Assembly: GCA_003415625.1 (NCBI GenBank)
Contig: PYIU01000007.1
Span: 620,001-684,000 of the forward strand
DNA length: 64,000 nucleotides
Direction of reading: 5' to 3'
Origin: Aquanectria penicillioides
Lineage: Eukaryota > Ascomycota > Sordariomycetes > Hypocreales > Nectriaceae
Shown: in pieces, positions 47,201 through 59,591 of the stretch
How positions within the stretch are numbered: the first letter of the stretch is position 1
Layout of the letters: every line of letters starts with the position of its first letter
Position numbers and translations under genes: made by a program
The notes under the pieces: model-generated
Databases searched by the model: none
What the model saw: the letters and a program-made list of their open reading frames with translations, nothing else
Told to the model about the DNA's origin: nothing

Positions 47201-48278
47201 GTATGCACTTCGTGTTGGTCGCTCAAACCCAATCCAGGATGAATCTCAAAAGAAAGAAAAAGGAAATAAATCTCGCTTTACGTGCAACCTTCTTCCTAGC
47301 AAACGAACAAGTTATCGAATGAGGTGAGAACACAGCCACACTGCCAACTTTTTATCCGCGATCCGAAAATCCCATTCCTAAAATCATGGTCGGGTCCGCC
47401 ACCCGTGGTCCAAGGTAAAATTCTACAGGCGGGAATTAACGTCAAATGATTGATAAGATGACTTTAATACAGTAGAGGACAAGACCCCGGTTTTGATAAG
47501 CATATGATTGATAACTTGGATATACTAACCGCTTCTGAACCAAGATCTAACATAGACACGAATACGGTCGCAAACCGATCATATATCCTAGCAAAATATC
47601 TCGTCTCGAAAGTTCTGCACTCATCTGAGTCTACCGAAGGTTTAGCCAGGTTCTTGGCAACGGGACTTGTGATAATTTAGCCGTGCCCCTGGGAGCCTCA
47701 AGTGGGGAAGCCCACACCGAGATATACCCAGTCTCGGTCATCGGTGAAACATCACATTATCCATTGGCTACTTAGGGAAGGCCTTTCCGAGGGGAAACTT
47801 CATGAGGGAATTGTGCAGGACCCTAATAGGACGAGCATAGTTGCGTTCGAGCCCACTACCCGCGTAAAGAATAGTTGTTTTACCTCGGCCGATAAGGTAC
47901 TTGTCAGTGGGGAAGCTTCACGGACAACTAGATGAATCCTTGGCAAAATCCATGTAACACCCTCCGATTACGTTGACAGTCGGATTTGGTCGGAGAAAAT
48001 ATTACATCCTTTGTGTTCCCAATTCAATTGACACTTTCATAGTCCGCCCCTAGATTGTCGGAAACTTGAACGATAGTTCTCACCTGAATTATAATAAGTG
48101 ATGGCTGCGAGACGGACGAGCTACCCAAAGAGACGAGCTAAATACGCCGTCGAATGGCGAGTCTCGTGTTCTTCTATCATTCAGAGGGTATCGTGAAGAG
48201 TTTCAAATGTCCCCAGAATCCGAAGATGAAGCAAGCAACAAAGACACAGCCGAACCATAACCGGTGTCCTGAGCACAA
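47201..48278. other. Divergent spacer between two MFS relics
   Basis: About 1.1 kb of AT-rich sequence with no recognisable gene. Presumably the old promoters of both transporters. Confidence 0.4.
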
Positions 48279-49780
48279 ATGCCGTGCAAAGGACAGCTAG
48301 CTGTCATGGTCCTTGTGCGACTGGCCGAGCCACTCAGCGAAAGATCCCTAACATCCTATCATTTCTATCAACTTCAGTGGTTTAACCCATCTCTGGAAGA
48401 CTCAGAAATTGCAACACAAGCAGGATATCTCACCGCTGTGTTTGCGGCTGCTCAATGTATCACATCAATGTGGTGGGGGCATGCCGCTGTTAGCGTGCTC
48501 TTCGGCCGAAAGCGTGTTCTTCTTATAGGGCTTCTAGGGACCACTTTATCTGCCATCGGAATGGGATTCTCTCCTCCCTTACCCTTTGCATTCTTCTTTT
48601 GATTTCTAGCTGGAGCACCTAATGGAAATTTGGGTGTGCTCAGAACCATGGTCTCAGAAGTGGTTCTCGACAAGCGGTGTGTTGAATCAACCACTCTGCG
48701 TTTCTTATTCTGACTTATCATGCACTACAAGATACCAGGCTCGAGCATTTATTCTCTTGCCAATGTGCTTCAATGTTGGAGTCATCATCGGCCCGCTTCT
48801 CAGCGGATTTCTCGCAGATCCTCTGACCTCGCTTCCTAGCATCTTCGGACCCGAATCTTTTCTTGGCGGGACACACGGAGTTCAATGGATGGCTAAGTTC
48901 CCCTATGTCCTACCTAACTTAGTGAACGCTATCATTCTGTGTAGTGCGGCCGTGGGCGTTGTTCTAGGATTAGATCAAACGCACTCAGCGTGACGACATC
49001 GAAAATGGCTGAGGTGCCGAGGCACTAAATACTCCTACGAGCCTATATACCCAATCACCCACATTGGAAGAGCTGATAGTTGTTTGGAAGAACAACAAGA
49101 GGCCAAGACACCACTCTCCCAACCATCGAGCAAGGAGCAACGTTCACTGCGTACCATGCTGACCAAAAAACATTTGCCTTACACTTCTTCAGCACTTTCT
49201 CCAATCTCTTCATGTCTCAGCCTTCAATGCTGCGTTTTTCGTGTTGCTCCCTACTCCTAGAGCAAAGCATGCTCCTCTGGCACTCCCATTTCGTTTCACC
49301 GGTGGCCTTGGACTATCCACGAAGAAAATAGGTTTGGCAAATACCATCATTGGAACTGTTGGGATCTCTCTCCAATTATTCCTTTATCTCAGAATCAATG
49401 CCTGTCTTGGGGTTCTCGAGACATACCGCGCCTTCTTGCCGCTCAGTATCTTGGCTTCTTGTGCTCTTCTGTACTTTGTTTTGCTACCAACTAAAGCTGT
49501 TCTAGTTCGGGCATACTTGTCAGTTGTACTGTCTCTGCATGTTCTCTCAAGAGTCTTTGTCAAGCCAGCCACGATGATCCTGGTAAATGAGTCATCCCCA
49601 AGTCCCACACTGCTTGGAACAGTCCACAGACCTACATCAAGCATATCCAGTACTGCTCGTATAATAGGTCCAACCGTCGGAGGAGCTGTTCTTGGTTGGG
49701 GTCTGGCTAATAACTTTGTCGGGATGCCATTATGGGGAATGGTTGTCATTGCTATGGCGAACTGGTCCCTCCTCTTTTAG
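48279..49780 (+). pseudogene. MFS transporter relic (fungal ZIFL/multidrug-like)
   Basis: The translation begins QLAVMVLVRLAEPLSERSLT and SYHFYQLQWFNPSLEDSEIA, then FGRKRVLLIGLLGTTLSAIG (the loop 2-3 motif), LAGAPNGNLGVLRTMVSEVV, ILLPMCFNVGVIIGPLLSGF, LPFRFTGGLGLSTKKIGLA, and near the end LLGTVHRPTSSISSTARIIG. This order matches 12-helix fungal MFS drug or metabolite exporters. It is interrupted by TGA at 48600-48602 in a position where Arg is usual, TGA at 48991-48993 after DQTHSA, and at least one frame change between 49080 and 49190. An intron (about 48677-48733) is still spliceable. No intact start region is seen. It is decayed but not old, since most residues remain readable. Confidence 0.75.
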
Positions 49781-50437
49781 GTTCAAGTCGCGACAAAATC
49801 TCGATGAGCAGATATTGGCTCCACAGATTGTGTACCAACGCAGTTGCAACCAACAATACTATAACCCAGATCAGCACCAAAAGCTCAATAATGGTGGATC
49901 GCACGGGGTTATGAACAGAGCCACATCCCGAAATCCGTTGTCTATCCCCGGTCTTGTGGAGCAATCTGAATATTGAATGCGGAATTAAGCTTTAGTAGCT
50001 TTAAAACCCGCTCGCAGGTAGACAGACTAAAGGGCGAAATTGCATAACCCAAGGGTGTTCATTCTGGACAAGCCATGATCGCAGTTTTGTTTCAGTATTG
50101 ATGTATTTGCAAGACGAAGCAATATGCCAATGCTTGTCTGGCTTTTATAAATACCTTAGTCGGATTCTTCGGGATTCCCATAACACCCCAATCCCGAGCA
50201 CTAACCAGATAGGATATGCGCACAACCAACACTTCGAGGCTGTGCAATCAACAGTTATAGGCCAAAGGTGTGTCACCGCAATTGCATTGCGTCACTAGCC
50301 AGGTCTAGAAGGACGCAGTCTTTCAATCATTGTGATCCGGCCTTTGGCCACAGTTGGCCATGGTATTTGAGTTGCCATGAATCGAGCTTGATCAATTGAA
50401 TAGAACGAGTGGAGTGGTTAATTGTCTGTTGGCGATT
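49781..50437. other. Convergent spacer
   Basis: It lies between the MFS relic and the 3' end of the glycosyltransferase gene. No gene is recognised. Confidence 0.4.
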
Positions 50438-52105
50438 TTACTCTTCCAGGAGGGACTGCACGGAACGTTTGATGAGTCGTCGATGCGCCCACGCGAATCT
50501 ACCCAGAGTGATGCTCAATCCTGTTGCCACAGTCATCGCAATGGCTCCAACAGCCATTAGGTCCCAATTCTGCGCCTTATACTTTGGCATCCGCATATCG
50601 GCTGTTTGCAGGTGCATGGGCGCAGTTCTGTGTCCCCTTTGAATCGTAACTCGGTATCATACATGAGTTCTTCGATCAAGTCGGCAGCGTGGTGCTTCCG
50701 GCGAGAGGCCACTATTGCAATGCGCTGCATTCGCAAGACATTGCATTGGTAAAGACCTTCCTTGTCTTGAATTATTTGTTTTGCTTTTGTGTATAACTCT
50801 TCTGTGGTGAAGCGGAACTTGTTGAGGCATTCAGCGACTCCGCCCGCGACAAGCCGGGAAGTGTTCGCGATTTGATCAGAGAATATTCCCATTGCCAGCA
50901 TACGCTTTCCATGGTACAGTCCTTCGTTAGCACTAGATCCTCCTCCGTGGGTAAAGTAGATTTGAATGGAATCATGGTCCAAGATGGCCCGTTGAGGAGC
51001 AAAGAAAGGGAACAGCCAGTCAGCATGCTTGCCATCAATTAGATCTCCGAATCGCAAGTCATTCCCTTGAAATGAAAAGTTCTGATCAACTTCGAGGTCC
51101 TGACGACCGCTCTTTCCGACAGCCCAGATAACTCCGTCGATCAGGTCTTCGCTCAGTAGCTGAAGCAGACCAGTAACAATCTTGACGGCGTCGGCGTGAG
51201 ATAAGATTACATGTGTTCCCAATCCAATGTACATAACTTTCTGATGTGTCTCAAGAAAGTTTCTGCAGGCTTCATCGAGGGGAGGATATGTTTCACTCAA
51301 GATTGGGCCTATAGGAGCGCAAAGCGGTGGAAGATCTCTCGGGATCTCGAGGCCAAAGAATGAGTTGACGAACACAAGGTAGTCAGGCTTTGAGGGAGAC
51401 GGGAGGTTGTAGTTTACACCTGCCTTACGTCGCATCTGCTTGGTCAACTTGAAAAATCTCAGAATTGAAGGCAGACTTTTGACGATGATCCACTCATTCT
51501 GGAAACGCAGCCACATCGACGCGTGCTCAGATGTGAGTGTGCCCTCGAGTTGGAATCCGGGTTGCCCGGGTATGTACGAGCATGGCATCATGAGCGCCGG
51601 CATCGTCGGACACACAATTGCAATTGGAGTGTGGTACTGGACATGGATATCCTTAACAGCATCGACAAAGAAATCGGCCACGATCATGTCGGGTTTCTTT
51701 GAAGGATCATCCATGATCACCTTTAGGTTGCGTAACGTATGGGGCCAAAAGCTGTCGAACATGTATTTAGAGTCCATTGCGGCGCCGACTCCCTTGGAGA
51801 TGTCCCATTCACGCATCCGAAGGTAATGTGCGTCCAATTGCTCCTCGTTCGGGCCAGGACCTAGCAGATGGACTTGAGAGATGAACTCGTAACCATTTTT
51901 CCATTTCTCTTGGCCATCAAGAGTAGCAAATTCGACATGGTGGCCTCGGTCGGCGAGCACTTTGCCCAATTCCAGCACAGGTGCTGGGGTTTGGAGATCA
52001 GCTAAGGTCTCCAAGGAAACCGAGGTTGCTACACTTACCAGCATGGGTAAACCCGCCTGTCGTCACAACGAGGAGAATTTTTCGACTTGGTGTTTCCATC
52101 GCCAT
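50438..52105 (-). CDS. UDP-glycosyltransferase (GT1), membrane-tethered, one apparent frameshift
   Basis: Exon 1 (52105-52039) and exon 2 (51983-50438) are joined by a 55 nt intron. The start MAMETPSRKILLVVTTGGFT runs into the N-terminal Rossmann domain (APVLELGKVLADRGHHVEFA). The donor-binding domain has VMYIGLGTHV, VIWAVGKSGR, LFPFFAPQRAILDHDSIQ and FTHGGGSSANEGLYHGKRML, a variant of the PSPG region with HGGGSS and E. After GDTELRP the frame changes at the three-base run 50618-50620; one added base continues into MHLQTADMRMPKYKAQNWDL and a C-terminal membrane helix (AVGAIAMTVATGLSITLG), stop TAA at 50438-50440, 537 residues. Without it, translation would end at 50557 and lose the membrane anchor. 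It likely glycosylates small lipophilic molecules. Confidence 0.84.
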
Positions 52106-55100
52106 TTTAAATTGCAATGCGTCTGTTTTTGGCAGTGGTTTGTTTTGGAGAATATCCGTATCCACGTCAGCAAAGAGTTGGGACCAACACTCTCCTCGAA
52201 GGAATGCGAAACTCGCCGAAATCCGGGTTACAAGTGGCCCGTGAACAGGCCCCTCAAATCTGGCATGCGTCAAGTTAAACATTCTAGCAAATGGCTTCCA
52301 ATTCAATTGATTGCTCTTCAATGATGCGTGATGCGGCGAAAATGTGTCAAAATTGCATCAACCAACTATTCTTGATATGTAACGATGTTGATCCAAATCA
52401 TCCGGCTCAAAAGGAATACTCCTTGATGTTGATGACTGTGCAAGTTCAACACCAAGACGGAGGTGGTTTTTGAATACAGGAACTATCTTATCAATGCTTT
52501 GAGCTTCATTTCGGCTTTTTGTCAAGAGCCTTTGTCCAAAATAAATTGCAGCTTTCGTTCACCTTCGTCTCGAATGCTCCGAGCTTGTTCAATCTGTGAC
52601 CCAGCATCGGCCTGCTTATCAACGAGTGCTACACCAAACGGTTCATCCATCTTCTTGAGAGTCAGGCCTTTGTCTCAAGAACAAAAACCACACAAAGACA
52701 GACTTCAAATGCAGAACGACTTGGGGATAAATAACATTCCCTATGAATGACGTTAGCACTTTTACTGTCTCGGGTAAAAATCATGCCCACGTATGCAACA
52801 TCGCCCATTGTGGCTTGCATAATAAGTACGGTTAATCACCTTAGTATTTATCCTTAGATTCGGCTGAAGCTTCCAACACTTACTCCGCGCAATGATACAG
52901 TTGACAAGCCACTCGGTTGCAGCACCGATAGCCACATCCATAGCAAGAAGCCAAGGTGTCGGGATTTCAATAATCAGTATCCAGCAGCAGAGACCACATC
53001 TAAATTGATAAATTCTGTAGCTTCAGTGAATAATTACATCCCATCTAAACACAGTGCATTACTAACGTAGTCCAGAGATACATGCAAGTACCGTATCATA
53101 TCAATGAATTGGCACATCTTAGCGTGATAGCCAACGCCGCTCCCGTGTTATCCACTACTTAGGAGAAGAAAAAAAGGCGTTTTAGCTGATAGATATGTAG
53201 GGTTTTGGCGAATAAAGCTACAGCCTTTGCTTAATCATGAGGTCTATTTGCCTTCTTGTTGCAGGAAACTCAGACCTAGTCCGCGCTAAGCTGTGCGAAG
53301 TTAGTGACATGCAAGTAGGTAATCACAACCTATCCAAGCGCAGAAAGGCCCAGTATTGGATTTGAAAAAATCTTGGTTTCCCATGATACCATATGTCGCG
53401 AGTATGGTTCGTATCAACTTCCATATCACATTTCCTGGGCAGATAAAAGCCGTCGCGAGGACAAGATGGTAGTTTGCAGGCGGGCAGACAAACTGTTGGG
53501 CTCAGAAAGCAAACTTTGAACACAAGAGATAAGAGCAGGCTGTGCAAACGTGAACACGATCAGGAATAGGCCGCGGATGGCGGGGCACGGTATGGGCAGG
53601 CATAGGGCCCGAATAGCTGCCATAGGAAACTCAAGACGACATTCAAGCCGACGCCGCTGTGCCTGGGCCTAGCTGAGATTGGCCCCTAATACGGCGGAAG
53701 TTAGCTGGTCGTCCAAGTAGGAGACATCTACAGGAGCCAGGCTGGGATGAAAACCCTTGGGGAAGAGGTTATTTATCCGCCCCAGAAGGCTATAGTTGAT
53801 GGTATTACCCGTGGCTTCCTGGGGCTTCCAGCGTCCTCTTGTTTTCATATAGTTAGTCTTGCAGCAGATCTCGAGCGGCGGTATTACGACTCTAGCGACG
53901 ACGTTGGTAGTCTTCTATCCTTTCGCCTTTCGGTGTCCTCCTTAGCTTTATCATCATTTGTGGCCGATCTCAGATATAGGTAACCTGGCGACGCTCTGGC
54001 AAATAGCACTAAGTCTCATTCAAGAGTTCGACCTTAAGAAAAGCCCCCCCACCCCCCCAAATTGCTTTTCCTTGCACCATATAAAATCAAGGTGGATAAG
54101 CATTGCATTCTTATTAGTAGCTTTTGGGATAATAAATCACCTACATGCATATTTCAATTGAGATACCCGTCCCATCAATAAATGCTTCTTGCAATGGTCC
54201 ACGTTCACATGGAAACTCAGCGCTCAGCATGTCAGCAACATACAGTGACATGGTCTAATTGGCTTCTTGGATATAGTCCGCAATAGTGGTTTTATCTGAA
54301 TATTGCCGCATTCTTCTGCAGTTGCTTATGACTACAATGTTAACCCTAGTCACTGAGATTTACTAAGCCAGCTAGGTAGCACATTGGAGCAATCAATTGA
54401 GAACCCACATTTTTCTTTTTCGGGTTCAAGACGTCTTTGTGCCAAATATGGAACGTGGCTGTGAGAGTGGCAGTGCTGGGCTGAAAACAACCAAGGTTAC
54501 AAGACTGGCCGGCCGGGTGTTAGCTTGATTCTACACCGAATTTCCCACTGTCTAACAAAAGAACCACGCTACTGATAACTCGCTGATAGTCCTAAAAATC
54601 GCTTTTAAGAGGATTTTATTGCAATCTATTCAAAATCTTTCAAGAATGGATGCCACCGACATGGCCACATCGGAAAGCAGAAAAATATCCCAGCATTTCC
54701 AAGCAGAATCGTTTGCGTCTGAGAAGCGACTTAGGTTGAACTATGAAGCTGGTAGGTATTTGTTATTTTAATCCGAAGACTACACTGCCATATGGGGTTG
54801 TGCTTTCTCAATCGAAATAGTCGCCGCAGAAGCGATGCTCGTCCAAATTCAGACCCGTTATTTCGTGAGTCGCATGATAGTAACACGTACACGTTTGGCA
54901 ACAGTAGTGCACAAAGAATGATCATCGTGTCTCTCCAGAGGCCATTGTGGCACAATCAACGCTGCGACCGGAGCGAGCAATATACCCTGTGGCTTTCCTT
55001 CAACTAAGAATTCCCTGCCGGTCGGCATTGGACTCGGAGTGTCTATAACTTAATTGATAGTTTAAGGCGTAGAAAATGAAAACAATCATTTAAGTATAAA

Positions 55101-55870
55101 GGCTTGGTTAAGATAATAGGTAAAGCCAACGCTACTGTTTTATGACCAGAAGTCTTTCCGATTCAGCAGTGGCCATTGTTCATCCAAGACAGCCTTGCAG
55201 TGTTTGGGTTAAAGTGTATTATCTCATATCCAACGTAATACTCAAGTGAATAGGGCTAGAAGGGCGCTAGAAGCATCATCATTCCCAATTGCATTGGTGC
55301 GACATCCCCATGCCCCACGTGCGATTCCTGCTGCTGCGCAATGGACGACGAAATGACAGTAAGATTCGGTGTCCGTTTAAGGCGGTGCACAGAGTGGGTC
55401 TAAAAAAGCTTCGCCCGTCTGCGAAGCTGCATATACGCAGAATATGAGAGTTTTGGTGACGCAGGAACTAATCTGTAATGAGTGTGTTGAGATCCTGAAG
55501 GATTGAGGGAACGCTTAAAGGCCAAGGAAGCGATCCGTGCATATATACCTATCTAGTTTTACAGCTGATACGGCTGCCCCATATTACGAATTGCGCCCTT
55601 TTGGTTGGCCTTCTGCAGGTCCTCCTCCTACCGCCCTGGTCTTCTGTAGGAATCGTCGGGCAGAGGTGGGAACCTGTTCCTTTGCGGATAATCGGATGAT
55701 ATGAAGGCTTTGTCCATTGTACTTCATGACAAAGCGAGCTGCAAGCACTCAGACTCGATGACTTAAAAAGCTCCCATTGCCACAGAATAATGCTAATGTC
55801 CATCCACAAACCAGCCGGACAGCCTTCAAGACTTCCAGGAACCAGCAGCCATAGACCACGATAAACCAAG
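52106..55870. other. 3.8 kb gene-free AT-rich region
   Basis: Only short unrelated frames are present (for example 52463-52750 and 53747-53983 plus). A C-run near 54045-54057 and several TATATA tracts (55540-55550) occur, the last about 325 bases upstream of the peroxidase gene. No transposon ends or RNA genes are recognised. Confidence 0.4.
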
Positions 55871-56892
55871 ATGCACGCCAGTCTCGTTGTCCTTGCCCTC
55901 GGGGCCATCACCTCGGTTTCTGCTGGCGCCTGCCACGGCCGCCCACCTGCTGGACACCCACCTATCCCTCACCACCTCAAGGAGGGAGACTATGCTCTTC
56001 CCAAGGAGGGAGAAGGTTTGAGAAGACCATATACAAAGTCACCAAAGTTCTTCAGCTAATATGGTATGATCAACAGTGCGAAGCCCTTGCCCTATGCTTA
56101 ACGTCCTTGCCAATCATGGCTACCTCCCCCGCGATGGCAAGAACATTAACCGTACCGCCAACCGCAAGGCTTTCAAGGATGGCCTGGGCTTGGACGAGGA
56201 CTTTGCCGACCTCATGTTCGACCCTGCCCTAGAGACCAACCCCCTCGCCAACGCCTCTTGGTTTAATTTGGACCACCTCAACCGCCACAACATTCTTGAG
56301 CACGATGGTAGCTTGAGGTATGAACTAAATTCCAGCATGCGTCTACGCTCATGACCTTCACTTTACTGACTTGGCAAAAATATAGTCGTGCCGATGCCTA
56401 CTGGGATGACTCTCAGGTCTTTAATCAGACTGTCTATGAGGAGACTCTGTCTTACTTCACCCACGTCAACGTCACCCTCAAGGACGCTGCCGACGCCCGC
56501 ATGGCTCGTGTTATCTCTTCCCAGAAGACCAACCCCGAGTTTAACCTTACTACTAAGAGCGAGATGATCTCTCTGGGTGAGACCGCCGCCTACGTCCTTG
56601 CTCTCGGCGACAAGGTGAGCGGCACTGTGCCCCGCGACCGCGTCAGGATGATGTTTGGTAAGTCAATTTTCCCACTCTCATAAATGCCCATGTACTAACA
56701 AATTCAATAGAGGAGGAGAAGCTGCCCAAAGAGCTTGGCTGGACTGTCAGCGCTGTGCCCGCTACTTCTGAGGAACTCTTCAACCTCACCCAGCGAATCA
56801 TTGATAACACTGATTTCCCTGCCTCCGTCAAGGCTAGAATGTACGGTGGCATCCACGGAGGCGCTCTCAAGAAGCGCTTCCAGGACAAATAA
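55871..56892 (+). CDS. Secreted heme-thiolate peroxidase (chloroperoxidase/UPO family)
   Basis: Four exons, 55871-56015, 56077-56317, 56386-56657 and 56711-56892, give 279 residues with exact phase. A signal peptide MHASLVVLALGAITSVSAGA is followed by the heme-thiolate motif SPCPMLNVLANHGYLPRDG, whose Cys is the proximal ligand. The acid-base region reads ILEHDGSLSRADAYWDD; Glu-His-Asp followed by Ser-x-x-Asp fits the short-type peroxygenases. Several NxS/T sites (NRT, NAS, NQT, NVT, NLT) suggest N-glycosylation. Such enzymes use hydrogen peroxide to oxygenate aromatics and alkanes or to halogenate. The gene looks intact and is an orphan in an otherwise gene-poor 7 kb stretch. Confidence 0.92.
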
Positions 56893-59591
56893 ACGCTAGG
56901 CCTGCAGAGCCACACTTAACTATTCCGGCTACAAAATTCACCATGCTCAGTAATTTGGCATGTGATGACACAAGTTGTGAATCACGCTGACATTTAGTGC
57001 ATTTGCCAAAAAGAACATACTGCAGTTGGTCTTTTTCTTCGTACATACCCGCCCAGAATACATTTGTCTAGTTTGGTGTATTTTCTGGTTATTTCTCCCT
57101 GTTTCTGGCAAACTGTATCAATAGGCTTTTAAGAAGACGATACTATATTAGGTTTCATATATTTTAACGAGAAGTTTTATTCAAATTCGTTTATCATCGC
57201 CTTCTCCTTCATAATATTTGCATCTGTGAGACATTAGGAACTCAGACTGTTGTCAGAATCGACCCTATTCTTGACCTAATAGACGCTTACTGTAGGCGGA
57301 TCAGACCACTTGAGACATTCTCTGGCAGCGATAGGCATAATAGTCTCCGTCAAGTTCATTGCATTTGATGGTGAGGGCATCTAGTACTCGATAGCATATC
57401 ACAGCAAATCTAATTAATCAAAATTTACTTCGTCAATATCAATGTATCTCTTACTCTCTTCCCCCCATTATATAACCTTTTTTTTTCCTTGTATTTTGCT
57501 CTCTCTATCTGAGTTCGCCTAACTTTTTCTAATACCACAATAGGGAGTGAACCGTTTCCAGTGGATCCAGCCTGGAAGATAACACCGGCAATTGTAAGAC
57601 CAAGTAATTTTTGCGTCCGAATTTGTCTAGAATCCATGACGTTGAAACGCATGCCAAAAGCAGCCACCTTGCAGAATTGAAACAATATTCTGGTCTTGAG
57701 TAGATTTAGGACCCTTTGAGGGCTCGGCATAACCTTGGCGTCCTTGAGTAAGATCCATTGTGAGAACATCGTCATATGTAGAATTTGAAAAACGCTCTCA
57801 ACAGCAACATAGCAACATGTATACTGACAACAGAATCCATGGCCTCCACCAACAAAACAGAATACTACAGATACCGCAGATCAACATGCCATCATAGCAG
57901 TGTGTCGCATCTACCTCTTCCCGAATGGATATTAGCCACTTTGAAGTGTCCAGCCCTAAGTCGAAATGAGGTTGTGTTCGGACACATGGCCGACTTTTGA
58001 CCCTATACCCAGCTTCAAGTATGGTACAGCAAAGTAGAGACTTGTGCCGAGTCTGAAAATAGCCGAAGGGGAATTTTAAGATCGGAGACCTGGCCGAGAT
58101 GAAATAGTCATGGGATTATACTTATCTGGTATTTCTTGCAACAATTGAACTTAGCAGCAAGATACTCGGAGACATCACCGACTAGGCTACTGGGGAACCT
58201 TGATGAAATCTTGTCATAATTGTCTTATCCTTTCCTCATGCAGAAGGTGGGCATCCTTACTTGACCTCGGTCGACAGGAATCGGTGGTTCGGCGACATTC
58301 AAAACCGCGACATCAGGTTCGGTATAATCCTTGATGCATCTACTTAGTTACGTTGCATCAATCGCTGAGCACGTTTTACTCCATGGGGAAGATGGCTGCC
58401 ACGTAACCGGGTATCTCTAAAGCAAACATTTGTTAGTTGACATTGAGCAAACGAGGTGCAGGAACATCCCTGCGCTCCAAGGCACATCGAGGTCTCTCAT
58501 TGGCATTATTGCGATCTGACGGCTATACGAATCCGCGTACATAGTATATCAACACTGCATGTCATGGCTGGGAAAATGTAAGCCACCAATAAGCGTAGCT
58601 TAGCTGCAATAATACATCAACCAGCTGATCAGTTTTAGTGTGTTGGCCATTTCGAGGAAGAACCTGCTCAGCATACACTGCTCTAAACCTGTGAATATTC
58701 TAATACCTAATCTAGTTTAGTCGATATAAAATATGTAGAACAATTTGGGAATGGTGATGCGGTAAGCTAATTGAATGTGTCCCGAGAGTCAGTTTTCACG
58801 CTTCAAAGCCCGAATGCTGAAGGTCTTTTGTACAATCACCATCATCATTATTATTATTTCAATATTTTCGCTTCGATGCCTCCTTTTCAACCTATGCGAC
58901 CCTATTGGCCCATGGTATCAGTTCGCCACTTTCGAGGAATAGGCCAAGTAGCAAACATGCAATTCACCTTGAACGATGCATTATCCCACGCCGCTCTTTA
59001 GTGGATAAAAGAAGCCGAAACCGACCTTCGGACAAGTCTCCGACTGTATTTACTTTGTTCATGGTGAGAATCGGGTGATTCTTGCATCTTAAACCGATAG
59101 TCTCTGATTGCCATGGGAGCTTAGCAAATACGAAAATGCGTATTCGGTGCAACCACGGCCGTACTACCCTCCCTGCAGCATCCATACCCAATTACACTCT
59201 TATCTTTTGATTTCATGCATACGTGGGGATCCAAACTAGATGGTGGGATCTGGGGTAAATTGTAAACGAACTCAGAGTCGAACGTATGTGGGTGGGTCAT
59301 CGGTATGATCTTGAGCAGTTGACCACTTACGCAGCCTGAGTCACAACAAGGCTCTCTGGACAAAGTCTTTTCTTTGTCGGCTCAATTCGTCTCGGCTTGA
59401 AGATTTCCCCGCATTAGGCACCGTAGGCCGTTTTCGGAACCACAGCTCATACTATCCGAATGATTGATCGTGCAGCCTCGATGGGTCTCCGCACAAAGGC
59501 TTCCAAGAAATACTATATAAAGTGTTCACAAACTCCCAATGAAGTGCAACAAAATTGTTACTTAGAATGAAAATTGCATACTACTTAAATC
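56893..59591. other. 2.7 kb gene-free region
   Basis: A minus-strand frame at 57425-57775 (116 codons) has no recognisable motif and is not accepted. A TATATAAA element lies at the right end. No repeats of note. Confidence 0.4.
59514..59521 (+). promoter_or_regulatory. TATA element of the GH79 gene
   Basis: The sequence CTATATAAAG sits about 75 bases upstream of the ATG at 59592, a good distance for a core promoter with a short 5' leader. Confidence 0.5.

Noticed and set aside
53747..53983. Short plus-strand frame in the 3.8 kb gap
   Set aside because: 79 codons without motif or signal peptide; expected by chance in a gap of this size.
57425..57775. Minus-strand open frame of 116 codons
   Set aside because: No family features, AT-rich surroundings and no splice-supported extension.
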